A stretch of 64,000 nt of DNA from Apostichopus japonicus (lineage: Eukaryota > Echinodermata > Holothuroidea > Aspidochirotida > Stichopodidae): assembly GCF_037975245.1 (NCBI RefSeq), contig NC_092576.1:5108501-5172500 (forward strand), given 5' to 3'. The translations under genes and the position numbers were made by a program. Below are positions 1 to 11,260 of the stretch, one piece after another. Under the pieces are notes generated by a model, which did not search any database, was not told the origin of the DNA, and was given only the letters and a program-made list of their open reading frames with translations. Position 1 is the first letter of the stretch. Each line of letters starts with the position of its first letter.

Positions 1-160
1 ACATCACTGGTACAGCCTCTTATTTTGAACAACGTGCATTTTGTACTTTTGCCGTTATAAATGACATGCTGAATATATTCAGTGAAATGTTACAACTAAC
101 TAGAAACCTTAACAAAGATTAACATTACATATTTAATGTAATCACTGATAGAAACCTCAC

Positions 161-285
161 CCAGTTTTTGGATTTTTCTGCTCGTTTCGTTAACTCTGCA
201 TGTAATTTCGGTCCAATGTTGACTTCAAATCCTTTAACAATTCTTCGTGTCTTCTCGTACTCTTCGGGTGTTACTACCACTTTAA
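161..285 (-). CDS. CROT: Carnitine O-octanoyltransferase-like, coding exon 2 (gene continues off the left edge)
   Basis: Reading leftward, an acceptor (tctacag) is followed by 125 bp encoding TPEEYEKTRRIVKGFE, then PKLHAELTKRAEKSKNW, and a donor (GTGAGG) directly after the Trp codon. This matches the N-terminal region of peroxisomal carnitine octanoyltransferase, where a PF..QEEY..T..IV..F segment leads to a basic stretch ending in NW. The enzyme family (choline/carnitine O-acyltransferases) moves medium-chain acyl groups between CoA and carnitine. The exon enters in phase 1, which fits the exon at 779-881, and leaves in phase 0. The catalytic His region lies outside the window. CRAT or ChAT are alternatives, but the combined N-terminus looks most like CROT. 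Confidence 0.75.
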
Positions 286-778
286 CTGTAGATGAAATAA
301 TGTAAAAAAAAATAGAAGGCATGCTATAAGATTAGCAAAGAACAACGGTACTTTCATACTTTAATATATTTATATTTTCTATGAATTTCACTATAAATTT
401 CTTATCCATTCAACTCTAATTATTAATGAGTAAAACAAAACAGAAATTAGAGCGGTGATGGTGTCTTTGGCAGTTTTTTTTCTTTTCTCAAACTGTTTTT
501 TTTTGGTAGTTATTTTTATTTTTAAAGTTATTTTACTCTTATTTATATTTGTATTTTTTATAAACATAAAATCTGAATATAACTAAGTGTTAATACTACC
601 ACCACTATAAACTACAAGTAAGGAAAACCCACTTTCTCCACCTCTGTTATCGAGCGAAATTATGTTTGCATGCAGGTACCTGCTGGGTCAGTAAACTGCA
701 GAAGAGGGTGCCTGGCCCACTGCCCCTCCCTCCTTGAACCCCCAACGTCCCATCCCCTTTTTTTACGTCATTACTTAC

Positions 779-881
779 CTGAGTCAAGATAATTTTGTAA
801 TGAATCTTCAAGAGATGGGACAGGTAAAGATGGTAAATCTTCTTCAAACTGAAAAGTTTTCTCTGTTTTGGCGGTAGCCAT
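779..881 (-). CDS. CROT: Carnitine O-octanoyltransferase-like, first coding exon
   Basis: The ATG at 881-879 opens MATAKTEKTFQFEEDLPSLP, followed by VPSLEDSLQNYLDSG, and the exon ends in phase 1 at a strong donor (GTAAGTAA). The motif TFQ.ED.LPSLPVPSLE.SL..YL is the characteristic start of CROT-type acyltransferases. The frame is open further upstream, but the family N-terminus begins close to this Met, and the upstream residues are hydrophobic and Ser-rich and unlike the family. The intron to the next exon is about 490 bp. No C-terminal peroxisome signal can be checked because the gene leaves the window. Confidence 0.78.
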
Positions 882-2410
882 CTTGGTGTCTTTCGCTATA
901 AGAATGAAGAATGTTTGAGATAGTACTGAAGAGCAAATAAACAGCAATAGCATCTTTGAGAAAAGGGAGGGAACTAGGAAGGGGAGGTGAAGGGGGATGG
1001 AAGAGGGAAGGAACTGGACGGGATGAGAGGGAGGGAGGGTGCAAGAGGGGGACGAACGGCAGGGAAGGGTAAACATTTTAATGATGTCATTAACATGTTT
1101 TCACCAAACTTTTGTCCGATGTACTAAAACTGTTATTAAAATAACATTACGTTTTTAAAGAATCTTTTATAATACTGTATGATAACATTTTGCAAACATC
1201 GTCAAATTGTCTTCTTAAAGCTGAAAACATTTTGATGATGGTTCTAAAATATTTTCAGCAAACCATTGTGCTTGATGTTTGAATAATAGGCTATTATTAA
1301 AATGTTATTAAATCAAAAAAAGATATATCATTTAAAGAAAGTACTAAATAAAGAGTAAACTGATTTTTGGGTGTGTTTGTAACATCATGTAACATTTTAT
1401 GAACTTGCAGATACCTTATACAGCATTGTTACAAACGCAGGATTCTGCGTCCAGGGCGCAGTGTTTGAGCTATAGGGACGCAAAATCTTTAAACTGCTTG
1501 CGTCCGATGAACGCAGCTTTATTTTTTTTTCTCTAAAGAACCAAAATTTCTCCCAATCCTACAGATGCTTGTTTGAAAACATAAAATCATAACGAACAAT
1601 GACACGTTGCTTAAGAGCTAACTTTTGTACTTCAGAAATTTTCATGCTAAAATTAGCCAATGATGTTTATCCACATTTCCCGTGATTTGATTGGCTTAAA
1701 GTGACCGTTAACTTATAGTTATCGTTCACCTTCAGCGCTCAGTGAACACAAAGTGTGTTGGTTTAACTGCCACTAGTTGTAACGTTTAGTTTCCCATGTG
1801 TAGGTACAGTATGTTTCGACAACAAGCATTCATGTTACTGAGCTGCACTTTGAATTGTTTCTGAGACTATCGCATAATGTTGACTCATTGATTTAAGCAC
1901 AAAATGTTATGAGTTCAGACATTCTATGAATTTTGAGGGAAGCTAACATCTCTGATACACGCATCCCTTACGCACAAGCCAGCTTATTGTAAGGGTCATC
2001 ATATATTTAGGTATTGCGTGTTCCTGCATGTAGAGGTTTTCATGGAAGACAGCAGCCTAGACGTAAGTTTTACTGAGCCGACGCAAACAATTTTTGAGAC
2101 GTTGCGTCCCGTGGACGCAAGTTTTAAAATCCCAGTAATTATACTGCTTATACCATATAGCAACTTCTAGAATTATTATTGGTACACATTGTAATTTCAA
2201 ACTTGCATATAAGTCAGAATACTTAATAAATACAGTGAGGTTTGGAGAGATATCAAAAGGTGAACTGTACTACCTGGGTGCTGTGATATAACATGAGCAT
2301 CTACGTGATGAATAAACATTTTGAATGAATAGTACTCTTCGTTAGGGTGATGGGGTGGGGAAGGAGGGGGTTCCTTTGTATACTTTGCCTCAGTATTTAG
2401 TTTTGAACAA
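882..2410. other. Region upstream of the CROT-like gene, no gene seen
   Basis: This should contain the 5' UTR and promoter of the CROT-like gene. On the minus strand it is strongly pyrimidine-rich between about 960 and 1070. From about 1435 to 2130 the words GGACGC and GCGTCC recur in both orientations, near 1455, 1478, 1500, 2055, 2104 and 2115. The sequence near 1490-1515 resembles the reverse complement of 2095-2130, which hints at a decayed inverted-repeat element. No coding potential was recognised. Confidence 0.4.
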
Positions 2411-2544
2411 TTAAAGGAATAACGAAGGCAGGGATCAAAGACAATTTATATTGTTTAGTAACCTCAAAACTATCTAATATTCGAGTTTTGAGGTTACTGA
2501 ATAACATAAATTGTCTCTGATTCCTGCCCTCGTTATTCCTTTAA
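2411..2544. repeat. 134-bp near-perfect hairpin with TTAA at both ends
   Basis: Arms of about 60 bp face each other around a loop of roughly a dozen bases near 2470-2483. The left arm starts TTAAAGGAATAACGA and the right arm ends with its complement, CGTTATTCCTTTAA. The TTAA on both ends could be a piggyBac-type target duplication or simply part of the palindrome. A related AAGGAATAACGAAG word occurs near 29876. Confidence 0.7.
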
Positions 2545-2614
2545 AGACATATGTTATAGAGGTTGAAAATATTCATAGCTTATTTCCATTGTTGAAATAT
2601 AATAGGTTCAACCA

Positions 2615-3060
2615 TAGAAGAACCCTGTTGATGTTGGTGGAGGTCAGAAATCATCTAGGGTCACCACAGGTCGAAGTGTGTACATCTTGTAAACACCGTA
2701 TCGTAGGAAGGGTAACATTGACAAGTCTTGACAAGTCTCATACTTGGCATATAGTGTACCGTGTTAATTGGTAGAACACCCTATTGATGTTGGTGGAGGT
2801 TAAAGATCATCTACTGTCAACAGAGATCAAATGCATTTTTGCATTGTGGATGTTGGAGTTGAAAGGTAATATTAGGTGAAAAGAGTTCCAAGGGTGTGAA
2901 AGACTAAAACATGGTATCGCAAAAAATGCTATTTGACAAATTTCCCCCCAAAAATACTTAAGAAATTGACAGATTTCATACATGGGGTTTTGAACGCTCC
3001 ATATTAAGTACACCCCTGTTGTCTTTGGCATCTATAGGTCAAAGATCATCTGGGACCAAG
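2615..3060. repeat. Degenerate tandem repeat, period about 150 bp or more
   Basis: The words GATGTTGGTGGAGGT and AAAGATCATCT recur near 2630, 2785 and 3040, each followed by a GTCA/CCA segment. The copies have diverged strongly. No coding potential was recognised. Confidence 0.4.
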
Positions 3061-3165
3061 ATAATGTGTTTCCCACTTTCACTGTTTCAGTTGCATGACC
3101 AGTGCTTAAGTAGTATGTCATAGTATAAAGAAAGCCTTACAAATATGGCATGTAATGTTTGAGGG

Positions 3166-3490
3166 TGTTGCGTCCGTCCCGGTACGGTAAGGCAGATTTA
3201 GATGGTCGCGTGGCAGGGAGGACATGAATAACGTAAATTACCAGTCCAACAGAGATATATAATGATTTCGTTCTATTTATTTTGCAGGATTGATTAGACT
3301 TTGAACCCTATATACAGTAATCAGTGGTTATATATGTTTAGCATGCCTTTCATATGGAGACCATACACGATAAGGTATAGAGTAAGACTGGATTGGCTTA
3401 CAAAACTGCCATACACAAGGTAAAAGACTTGTCAATTTCATCCAATCATAACTGAATGTTTCTGTCACAAGACAGCAGCAGCCAATCACA
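3166..3490 (-). repeat. 3' LTR of the Gmr1-like element
   Basis: On the minus strand it starts TGTGATTGGCTGCTG and ends in GGACGCAACA. It aligns along its length with 6852-7158, sharing blocks such as the one around 3240-3290 and CACAAGACAGCAGCAGCC. Several indels distinguish the two LTRs, so the insertion is not recent. Confidence 0.85.
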
Positions 3491-3491
3491 C

Positions 3492-4195
3492 TCTATTTTC
3501 TAGATGTGTCAATGATTTTCAAAAGTATCACTAAATATACATATGTCATCAATGTAAATTCTGGCATATTCTCTACAACCCATCAACACCTCATCCATGA
3601 GTCTCTGGAACATACTATTACTGTTCTGCATGTACCAAAGGGTAAAACATTGTAACAAAACTGACCAAACGGGGTCACAAAAGAAGATTTCTCCTTTGTT
3701 AAGGGGTCAAGAAGGACCTGATAAATCCCCATTTTTAAATCTAGAGTCGAAATGTACTTAGCATGAGAGATGTCATCTAGGATCTCATCAATTCTCGGCA
3801 TTGTGTACTGGTCCAATTGGTGACTGCATTCAACTGTCTGAAATCTGTACTGTAAATACGAATTGCGCCACCTGGTTTCACAACACAAACAATTGGTGAT
3901 GCATAAGCAGAAACAATAGGTTCGATAACCCCAAGTTTGAGCATACTATCCAATTCACTCTTTACCTTCCCCTTTAAAGCATGGAGAATTCTGTAAGCAC
4001 TACGATACCACTGAGCATCACTGGAAATCTTTATGATGTGAGTAACCAACATTGTTCTACCATGGAGGTAAAAACAGATTTCTACCAGGCACATCAGAAA
4101 TAAACTTCACAAATTTTTGCAAAGAATTATGGATTGCTTCCAACTGTCTATCCAATAAATCATGTGGTGAGTCTATACCCTGCCATGTTTGTGTC
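3492..4195 (-). pseudogene. Reverse transcriptase fragment of the Gmr1-like element
   Basis: Across frameshifts and a stop, minus-strand translation gives FISDVPGR, GRTMLVTHIIK, LDSMLKLGVIEP, YASPIVCVVKPGG, FRQLNAVT, YISTLDLKMGIYQV, FVTPFGQF and MDEVL. It ends with the catalytic YIDD box (IYIDDICIFS, about 3530-3560). These are blocks 1 to 5 of a gypsy-type RT in the correct order. The sequence then jumps within about 20 bases to the polypurine tract and 3' LTR, so the RT end and RNase H are deleted. Frameshifts near 4100, 3850 and 3630 make it non-functional. Confidence 0.88.
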
Positions 4196-4640
4196 TGTAA
4201 AGGATGCAAATGCATTTTCTCTTGCAACAAACATTCATCATCAAAGGTAAGCTATCATCACTATTCCCATCTGCACCAGTACATACATTATCTATGACAC
4301 CAGTTACAAAATAACACTGAGCTGGTAAAATATCAGCTCTCTCATGAAACTTCTTACACAGGTTTACATGGACAACTCTACGCCGAAACGTTTGTTTGGT
4401 ATAAAATTTCATAGTTAACTTCATCAAGTCGTCTTTGAACAACATAGGGACCTTGCCACTTACAATCCAGTTTCGCCGGTCCCTCCGGCAGGAAAACTAA
4501 AAAATTTTCCCCTGGTTCAAATACCCTGTAAGAAGCATTCCTATCATAACACCCCTTCATTTCTGTTACATTGGCCTCAGCCATCCACTCTGAAAGTCAT
4601 TCTCTAATTCGTAGCAAGTAATTTGGGATATCAGTTTGAT
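4196..4640 (-). pseudogene. Integrase C-terminal region of the Gmr1-like element
   Basis: The minus strand reads PNYLLRIRE, a stop, then YDRNASYRVFEPGENFLVFL, PAKLDCKWQGPYVV and, after a frameshift, RRVVHVNLCKKFHER. The spacing YDR..A..R.F.PG..VLV.LP...KL..KWQGPY.V...H.N..K.FH is the standard integrase C-terminal module of gypsy elements. The HHCC finger and DDE core are absent. About 60 codons downstream, in near-continuous reading, comes DVPGR and then RT, so the integrase-before-RT order does not look like a chance rearrangement. Confidence 0.8.
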
Positions 4641-4644
4641 AGCC

Positions 4645-5640
4645 ATCTTTCTGATTTGGACAAAATTGCTGAACATGTCCCAGTGCTCCATACTTGTGAC
4701 ACTTAATATTGAGCATACTTCATAGAATTTGCCTGAACACAAATTGTACCCTCCTTATCGTTTGGGTATCATATGGGGTTGTCGGTTTCTTACTTGAATC
4801 GGTACCTACAATCGGCTGCTTTAAAGCATTACGCCCTATCTCTTTCCTCTTCCAATAGTTGGGTCCATCCCGATTTGCTACAAACTGATCAGCTAAGCGT
4901 GTCAGCTCTGCAGTGTCCTTTGGATTTCTATCCTTTAAAAATATAGCCATGTCTAAGGGCAGCTTACCAAGGGCTTGATCCATGACCATCAATTTGCTTA
5001 TACCATGAGCATTATCTGGTTTTGTTCCAGAATACTCTATCCACCCATCAAATTGTTGCCCTAGATCATTGACCCATTCTCTCAGGCTTTCATCCCGTTG
5101 CTTGTAGTACCTGGCCCTAAACTTGGCTCTGTAACTCTCAGCACTAACCTCATACTTGGCCAGAATAACCTGCTTTAAGGTATCATAATCACTACCTGTA
5201 CTTTCCGTTAAAGATAGCGATGCATAGGCCGCTCTTGCTTTGCCTGTCAATTCAGGGGCTAGCCTCCCACTCTGGTTTAGGAAAATGTACACATATTTGT
5301 CAAATTTTCAAAATTTTTAAAATAAACATCTATATCATCATTGGCATTAAGACTAGGAATTTTCCCAAATTGTGATTCACCAATAGGGTGTCTAGTAAAG
5401 GTTTACCATTCAAATTGTAACCTTCTCAACTGGACCTCAGCCTCTAGTTCTAGGCGTTTGTGCTCCGACTTACAGTAGCCTAAGTTCCTCAGTTTTAAAC
5501 AGATATTCCACCCACATCTCTTTTAAAAATCCTGGAGGTATTCCTTGTGGCGACTGAGAAGGGATATCCTCCTGATGTTTGTTGACATTCCCATGCTGAA
5601 CCTCCCATGAACCACTAGTACTTTTCTCTATGTTAGGCTC
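4645..5640 (-). pseudogene. Gag (capsid plus zinc knuckle) of the Gmr1-like element
   Basis: An N-terminal part (about 5640-5400) carries a charged helix with HKRLELEAEVQLRRLQFEW. A capsid part follows, including FGKIPSLNANDDIDVYFKNF and then an open frame of 190 codons (5292-4720) with YRAKFRARYYKQRDESLREW and MVMDQALGKLPLDMAIFL. That last helical part resembles the SCAN-like C-terminal capsid domain, which is known to derive from Gmr1-type Gag. A zinc knuckle ends it (4645-4702), reading C-X2-Y-X4-H-X4-C, so its second Cys is replaced by Tyr. Stops separate the parts. Confidence 0.8.
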
Positions 5641-6839
5641 TGTCGTCGTGCCTAAATGTTAAATCTACCTGATACCAAGAATTAAAAAATAAAACGTAAG
5701 CAGCAGGCAAAGTACCACCATTAAACTACTGCATAGCAGTAATACCAATCGTAATGGGTCCAATTCATGACAAAATTAACAGTGCAAATAGGCTAGCTCA
5801 AGCACATAGCTAGCCAAGGCAATAGACCCTGACTCAATATTTAAAAAAATTAGGTAACATAATATCCACAATTAATTGCTATCTCATTCTTAATTAAGCA
5901 ACACAACTAGTTCAAGTTAAAACAGATATGAAATACTTAAGTTACCAAAACGCAATATTCAACAAATAAGTGTTCTTCACCAGTATAGTAATATATGTAG
6001 TCTGTATAGGCTCTTCAGTTTCGCGAAACCGATACTGCATACAGTTCTCGTACTATACGAAACACTCGCGTATCGTCCCCTTAGTTGAAATTGGCAAAAT
6101 AGGTCTCACCTGAATTATAAACGATTTAAAAACTTCCATCACAAAAATTGCTGTTGGAACATCTTCAATGAGTCTTCGTCGTAACTCGAACTCGTTCGCC
6201 ACACAGAGTCAATAACAAATTCAACGGCTTGGCTCAGCGTAGGCAACGTCTTCACGATTACAGCTACACGATATAATTCGTGCTACTAGTACTAGCTAGT
6301 AGTAGTACGTATACTATCGTTGGGCTTCAGTAAACACTGCACTACCAGACCAGATAAGAACTGCTACAACAGGCTAGACGAGCGTCGTCATTCATTGAAT
6401 AGGCTAGGCTTCGTCGACGAGACCCTTCTTTCTATAGATCACTGCAAAACACGTTGCTCATGAACGTACCTCAGTTGTCAGCAACTAGATATCACCTCGT
6501 CAGGCTTCAGAAAAAGCACTAGCGTATATAGAGATAGCCAGCTTCAGGAACTTCACTTCCAATTCAAAGCAAACACCAAAACAGTTTCTCGGTGATCCAC
6601 GGGAAACACTTGACCTCAGTAACAACATTCCACGTATCTCAGCTGGGAACAGTTACAACTTACACTCAACACACCCAACGTTGGACAACTAAGTTAGGCC
6701 CTTCAAACAGATTCACACGTCCTTCACGAGGAATTGAAAATTGAAAATGGCTTCCATTAAACTATCGTTTCTTTAAACTAAAGTAAATGTAGGATGAATA
6801 TCACAACTGAGACCATATATTATCAGTCGTGGTCACGTA
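5641..6839 (-). other. Leader region of the Gmr1-like element, no product recognised
   Basis: About 1.2 kb lies between the primer-binding site and recognisable Gag on the minus strand. It has no long open frame. It probably represents the untranslated leader and the decayed start of gag. Confidence 0.4.
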
Positions 6840-6848
6840 CCGCTGCCA
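6840..6848 (-). other. Primer-binding-site word of the Gmr1-like element
   Basis: The minus strand reads TGGCAGCGG three bases after the 5' LTR end. The second gypsy element in this window has the same word at 24267-24275, so both probably prime from the same tRNA (inference). Confidence 0.6.
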
Positions 6849-6851
6849 CTA

Positions 6852-7158
6852 TGTCGCGTCCGTCACGGACCGTTCGATGGTCGCGTGGCAGGGACGACAC
6901 GAAAAACGTAAATTACCAGTCCAACAGAGATATATAATGATTTCGTTCTATTTATTTTGCAGGATTGATTATAGACTTAATACGTTGAACCCTATGTAAT
7001 AATATGTTTAACGTGCCTTTCACACACGGAGACCTTACACGGTAAAGGTATACAGCAAGACTGGCATACAATACTGCCATACACGAGGTAAAAGACATTA
7101 TACTTTCATCCAATCAAAACTTAATGTTTCTGTCACAAGACAGCAGCAGCCAATCACA
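6852..7158 (-). repeat. 5' LTR of the Gmr1-like element
   Basis: It is the partner of 3166-3490, with the same TG...CA ends on the minus strand. It is followed on that strand by TA and then the primer-binding-site word. Confidence 0.85.
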
Positions 7159-7639
7159 CTATATATGTTTCATTCCTGGAAATCATTTAGGGGAAAAGTT
7201 AACAGAGTATTTACATACATCTGCATATATTAAATAAACATGAGGGTTCACGACACTATAAGTGTTTGACATAACAGAAGGCAAAACCAAATATACTATC
7301 CACATTTCACAGTGTGTTACTCTATGATCAAGCATGTTTTGTTCAGTTTTCTTTGTTCCAAACAGAGCCAAACTTCTTTGGCACAGAAGAGGAAAATACC
7401 TTCCTTGGAAGAAGATGGTGGATCATCATAGTGATGATTGTTTTTTATTACATGTGCTTTTTCTGGCAATGTTATGATTTGTGATTATTACAATAAATTG
7501 ACAGTACAGAAAGCCTTCAAGTCTTATTAACTCTTTCTGGTAGTGTTGGAAGCACCAAACAGTACCAATCATACCGAATCACATGTTTCATTACATTCAC
7601 AACTCGAATAACCCGTCTAAAATACTCACAGAAGTTTTC

Positions 7640-8430
7640 GAAATGCTTTAAGATTGTCATGACATTTTCTATAACGTTATTATAACATTTGTCAAAATCC
7701 TTTGGAACCTTCATATATTATTATGACAATTAGTAGGAAACTTTGTGATTTTAAGCTTCCCCTTGAAAACAACGGTGTTACAAGAATATCTCAGAGAATC
7801 AAAGATATTTCACCAGAAATTTTCGTGAGATTAGGAATTTCTCACAAGCTTTTCCTGATGATTTAATTCTCATATATCCAAATTCTCGCAAGAAGTTCTG
7901 TTTCTCATGAAAAATTTTCTCGCGAGAAGTGCTGTCTCTAATGAGTAACTACTCGCGAGAAGATTCTCGCAACATTTTCTCACGAGAATGTAGATTTCTC
8001 ATGTGCCCAAAATCTCACGAGGAGTTTCTCGCGAGGTTCTCGCCAGGAATTTTTACAAGAGATTACTATAATGTCTTTACAACATTTTCTGCAACATTTT
8101 AAAAACATTGAGCTGACATCGAATAATGTTATATAAAACGTTGTGAAAACGTTACCCTGCTTTTTTTTAGCGACTCAACATAAAATGTTTTAAAATCTTC
8201 ATTTTATAACGTTGTCATAACATTTGTCAAGATGTTATTATAATGTCTTTACAACATTCTCTGAAACATTTTATAAACGTTGTGGTGACACCGAAATAAC
8301 GTTACAAAACGTTGTGGATACGTTAACGTGCTATTCTAGCGACTAAACATTTAGGCTTTAAAATTATTATTTATAACGTTATCATAACATTTGTTCAAAT
8401 ATTTTCCCGATATTTTAAAAACATTATTTT
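7640..8430. repeat. AACGTT-rich tandem repeat with an embedded TCTCGCGAGA cluster
   Basis: Two direct copies of about 170 bp (about 8055-8225 and 8226-8395) share TTATAACGTT, TCATAACATTTG, ATGTCTTTACAACATT and a TAGCGACT-A-ACAT segment. A partial copy lies near 7650-7700. Between 7870 and 8050, the words CTCGCGAG, CTCGCAA and CTCACGAG recur at least seven times. Confidence 0.6.
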
Positions 8431-10779
8431 TTTTGTTTTGTGTTTGCTGGGTTCCTTATATGTATAAAGTGTATTAAAACGTTCACCGGACTTGATTTAT
8501 TATAAGGACAAAACTTGACCTCATTCAACCCAGTACATGCATACTGTTATCTACTACCCATAATTTAACTTACACAGTGACCAGATATTAGTAAGATTAA
8601 ATTGCCAAATAGTTAACGGGATACATTATATTTCATACATGAGGTATACAAAAAATATTGCCTAGAGTCAACTGAAGTTGTGACTTGCAGTGACTGAAAG
8701 TTATGCAGCTATTCTCAGTGAATACTATCAAAACTGTCCGACTCTATCACAGATGAAACTGCGATCCTTCCAGAATACATGCCACATGTAGCCCCTTGGC
8801 AAGAGGTAGTTATTGATAGTTTAGCGAACACAGCTGAATTAACGATTCAATAGTTAAATAACGTTTCATTAGTAGACCTACCTTGTGAAGACTAGCGATA
8901 TTCTTTCTATTTTCTCAAGAATATTCTCCAACAACCAGAAAGTGTAGATTATCATAGCTTCAATGTCCTCATGACGGAACCCTAGTTCAAGTTGGCTTCC
9001 AAAGCTAACTTGATTACTTTTGTCTTCTTTCGATCTAAATTAATGAGGGCAAAATCCAACGTCGTAACGTAAAAATAACCAATAGTCAACAATAGTATGT
9101 TTGGTTTTGATAACACGAGGTAGGTGCATTTGAGGAGACTAGATGATAGCAAACAGGACGTACAGTGAGTCAATGAAGGTAGTAAGAAACTAGTGTCCCG
9201 CACACACACTGTGCATTCCATATATACGGTACGTGCACGAAGATTGGTATAGGCCTATAGGCTAGATTTTCTAAACTGTTGAGTTAATGCAGTGAGCTGC
9301 TCACTGCATAATCTCACAGTTTGTATGGCAGCCTAATATACCTCTCTTCAGCCTACACTCCTCATTACTGGTAATGATAAAGGGGGTTTGTTTTATGGAG
9401 AACTGAATGTATTAATGATATAGAATTCCAAGTACTTCTTTAGTTTCCTATATTATAACTGTGGATCAATTCGCCGTACATGCACAGCTTTATAATCCCT
9501 TGAAGCACAATAGTACAGTACAGTCTAAAGACGTCAGGATCATAGAAATATATATATATTTTTTTTAGTTTGTACATCAAAGGACTGGTCTTTCTTTGAA
9601 AGAATCACGACAACTTCTTGTATGTCTAGATCCCATTTGAAACAGAATGAGTGACCCTTCGAGGGATACTGATATTAGTTTGTTTGGTCCCTTTAAGACT
9701 CTTTCATTGAAAATTTGACAGGAAGGTGGAAAAAGTCAATAAGAAAGGTATTTTGTTCTGAAAATTTGGAGTAAAACGGCTTACTTTGTGAAGATTTACT
9801 CTGAATTCGGCAGTCGTTTTACCTACTATAACGCAATCACTCTACATTGTACATTATAAACGTCCGGTAGAAACACTTCTTGTTCGCCATGTATAGCATA
9901 GTAAAGTGTAATATTACATTGTATCAAGGCAGTTACTAATATATCACTTAATTCGTCGGGCGTATATGTATTTTCCGTTCCGTATTTAAAGTTGTCCTAT
10001 TCAATCTTACATGCAGGTTATGAAAACGAACGCAATTATTTTGACTTTGAGAACGACCCAAGTGGAAGGACAGACTTCTCGTCAATTGTTCTCAAGGAAT
10101 GATCTGTTATTGAGGGCGCTATAAAAGATCTTTGATCGTTTTTGTATCAATCATATCGTCTTTCAAATTCACTGCGTTTAAGAATAAGTAGTTAGGATTT
10201 GACTGTATTTTCCTAACATGTTCATGTTCAATTTTCAGCCCGTAGCCTGTGCGGAACCAAAGGTTTACTAAGGAGGGGGTTGAAGCCGACTCCTATTGAT
10301 TGGAAAACTGCCCACAGAGAAAAATAAAAAATGGACTGATTTGAAATGGTGTATTCTGTAAGTTATAAAGTGAGTGTATTATTAGGTTTACATACAATGG
10401 TGTGCTAATATTAGTCCTTTTTGTTCGTGTGGTGTTGAAGGGAGGGGAAGGGGAATGGGAAGGGGGAGGGGGTTAACCATTTCTGGTTCCCCGCCTGATA
10501 GCTGAACAAGTTTAATTGAGGAATACTTTATGAAATGAGAATTGATATATGACAATAAAAACAGAAGTATGCATGTTGTTGTTGTTGTTGCACCCATTGG
10601 GACTGCCAGGACCGTCATTTAACTTCCCCGTCCGATGGAAGAGTTTGCACCTCAGCAATATGTGACTACTTTCTCAAATACTGAGGGAGACGAAGGCACC
10701 CCTAAGTTTCACCATCAATGCAGTGCAGGTATATGGCGAAGGAAGTATTTTATTGAATTATGGCTGACTTGTAAGTAAA

Positions 10780-11260
10780 ATAAATTTCGTCAAGAATTAT
10801 AATTAATGATATAATAACATATGGTTGAATTCGTACTGTTCAAGTCAAAGCCTTTATGATGATATCATTAAATCGAATTAATGATATTGCGAGAATTGGA
10901 ATAAATATGGCTGAAGTATTGATATGTACGCCATATTTTGGGCTATCATTAATTTAATTTAAGATAACTATTACTGAATTCATGAAATGTTCATAGAAAG
11001 TGATGATATTTTAGATAAGTCTTCTTAATAAAATATCAAGAATTGAATTCGCGATATCTCTAATTGAGTAAGTGAATATCAAAAATGAAAGTATAACATG
11101 AAGAAATTTCCTACAGACAATTTAGGATATACTTTTTGATAATATCATATTTATTGAAAATATTATGAAATATTTAAGAATATCATCAAATATTTTAATG
11201 ATATCATTCATAATTACTGATATCAATAAGAATGAAAAACATTCAATATAAAGTAAAACG
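10780..11260. repeat. AT-rich block of ATGATAT/ATATCAT words
   Basis: Complementary words such as AATGATAT and ATATCATT recur many times in both orientations, giving strong local self-complementarity. It may be an old MITE, but no clean terminal repeat could be defined. Confidence 0.4.

Larger units (their letters stand above)
3166..7158 (-). mobile_element. Gmr1-like Ty3/gypsy LTR retrotransposon, internally deleted and degenerate
   Basis: Two direct LTRs (3166-3490 and 6852-7158) flank remnants read on the minus strand in this order: gag with a coiled-coil-like N-terminus and capsid, one zinc knuckle, integrase C-terminal region, then reverse transcriptase. The primer-binding-site word TGGCAGCGG lies next to the 5' LTR (6840-6848), and a purine-rich tract lies next to the 3' LTR (about 3491-3501). 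Protease, the integrase core, the end of RT and RNase H are missing, and there are several frameshifts and stops. Integrase before RT is a copia-like order in a gypsy-type Pol, which is the hallmark of the deuterostome Gmr1 group. No matching 5-bp target duplication is visible. Confidence 0.85.

Noticed and set aside
771-1076. Upstream extension of the CROT-like first exon
   Set aside because: The extra N-terminal residues come from a pyrimidine-rich tract and do not resemble the family. The Met at 881-879 fits family N-termini.
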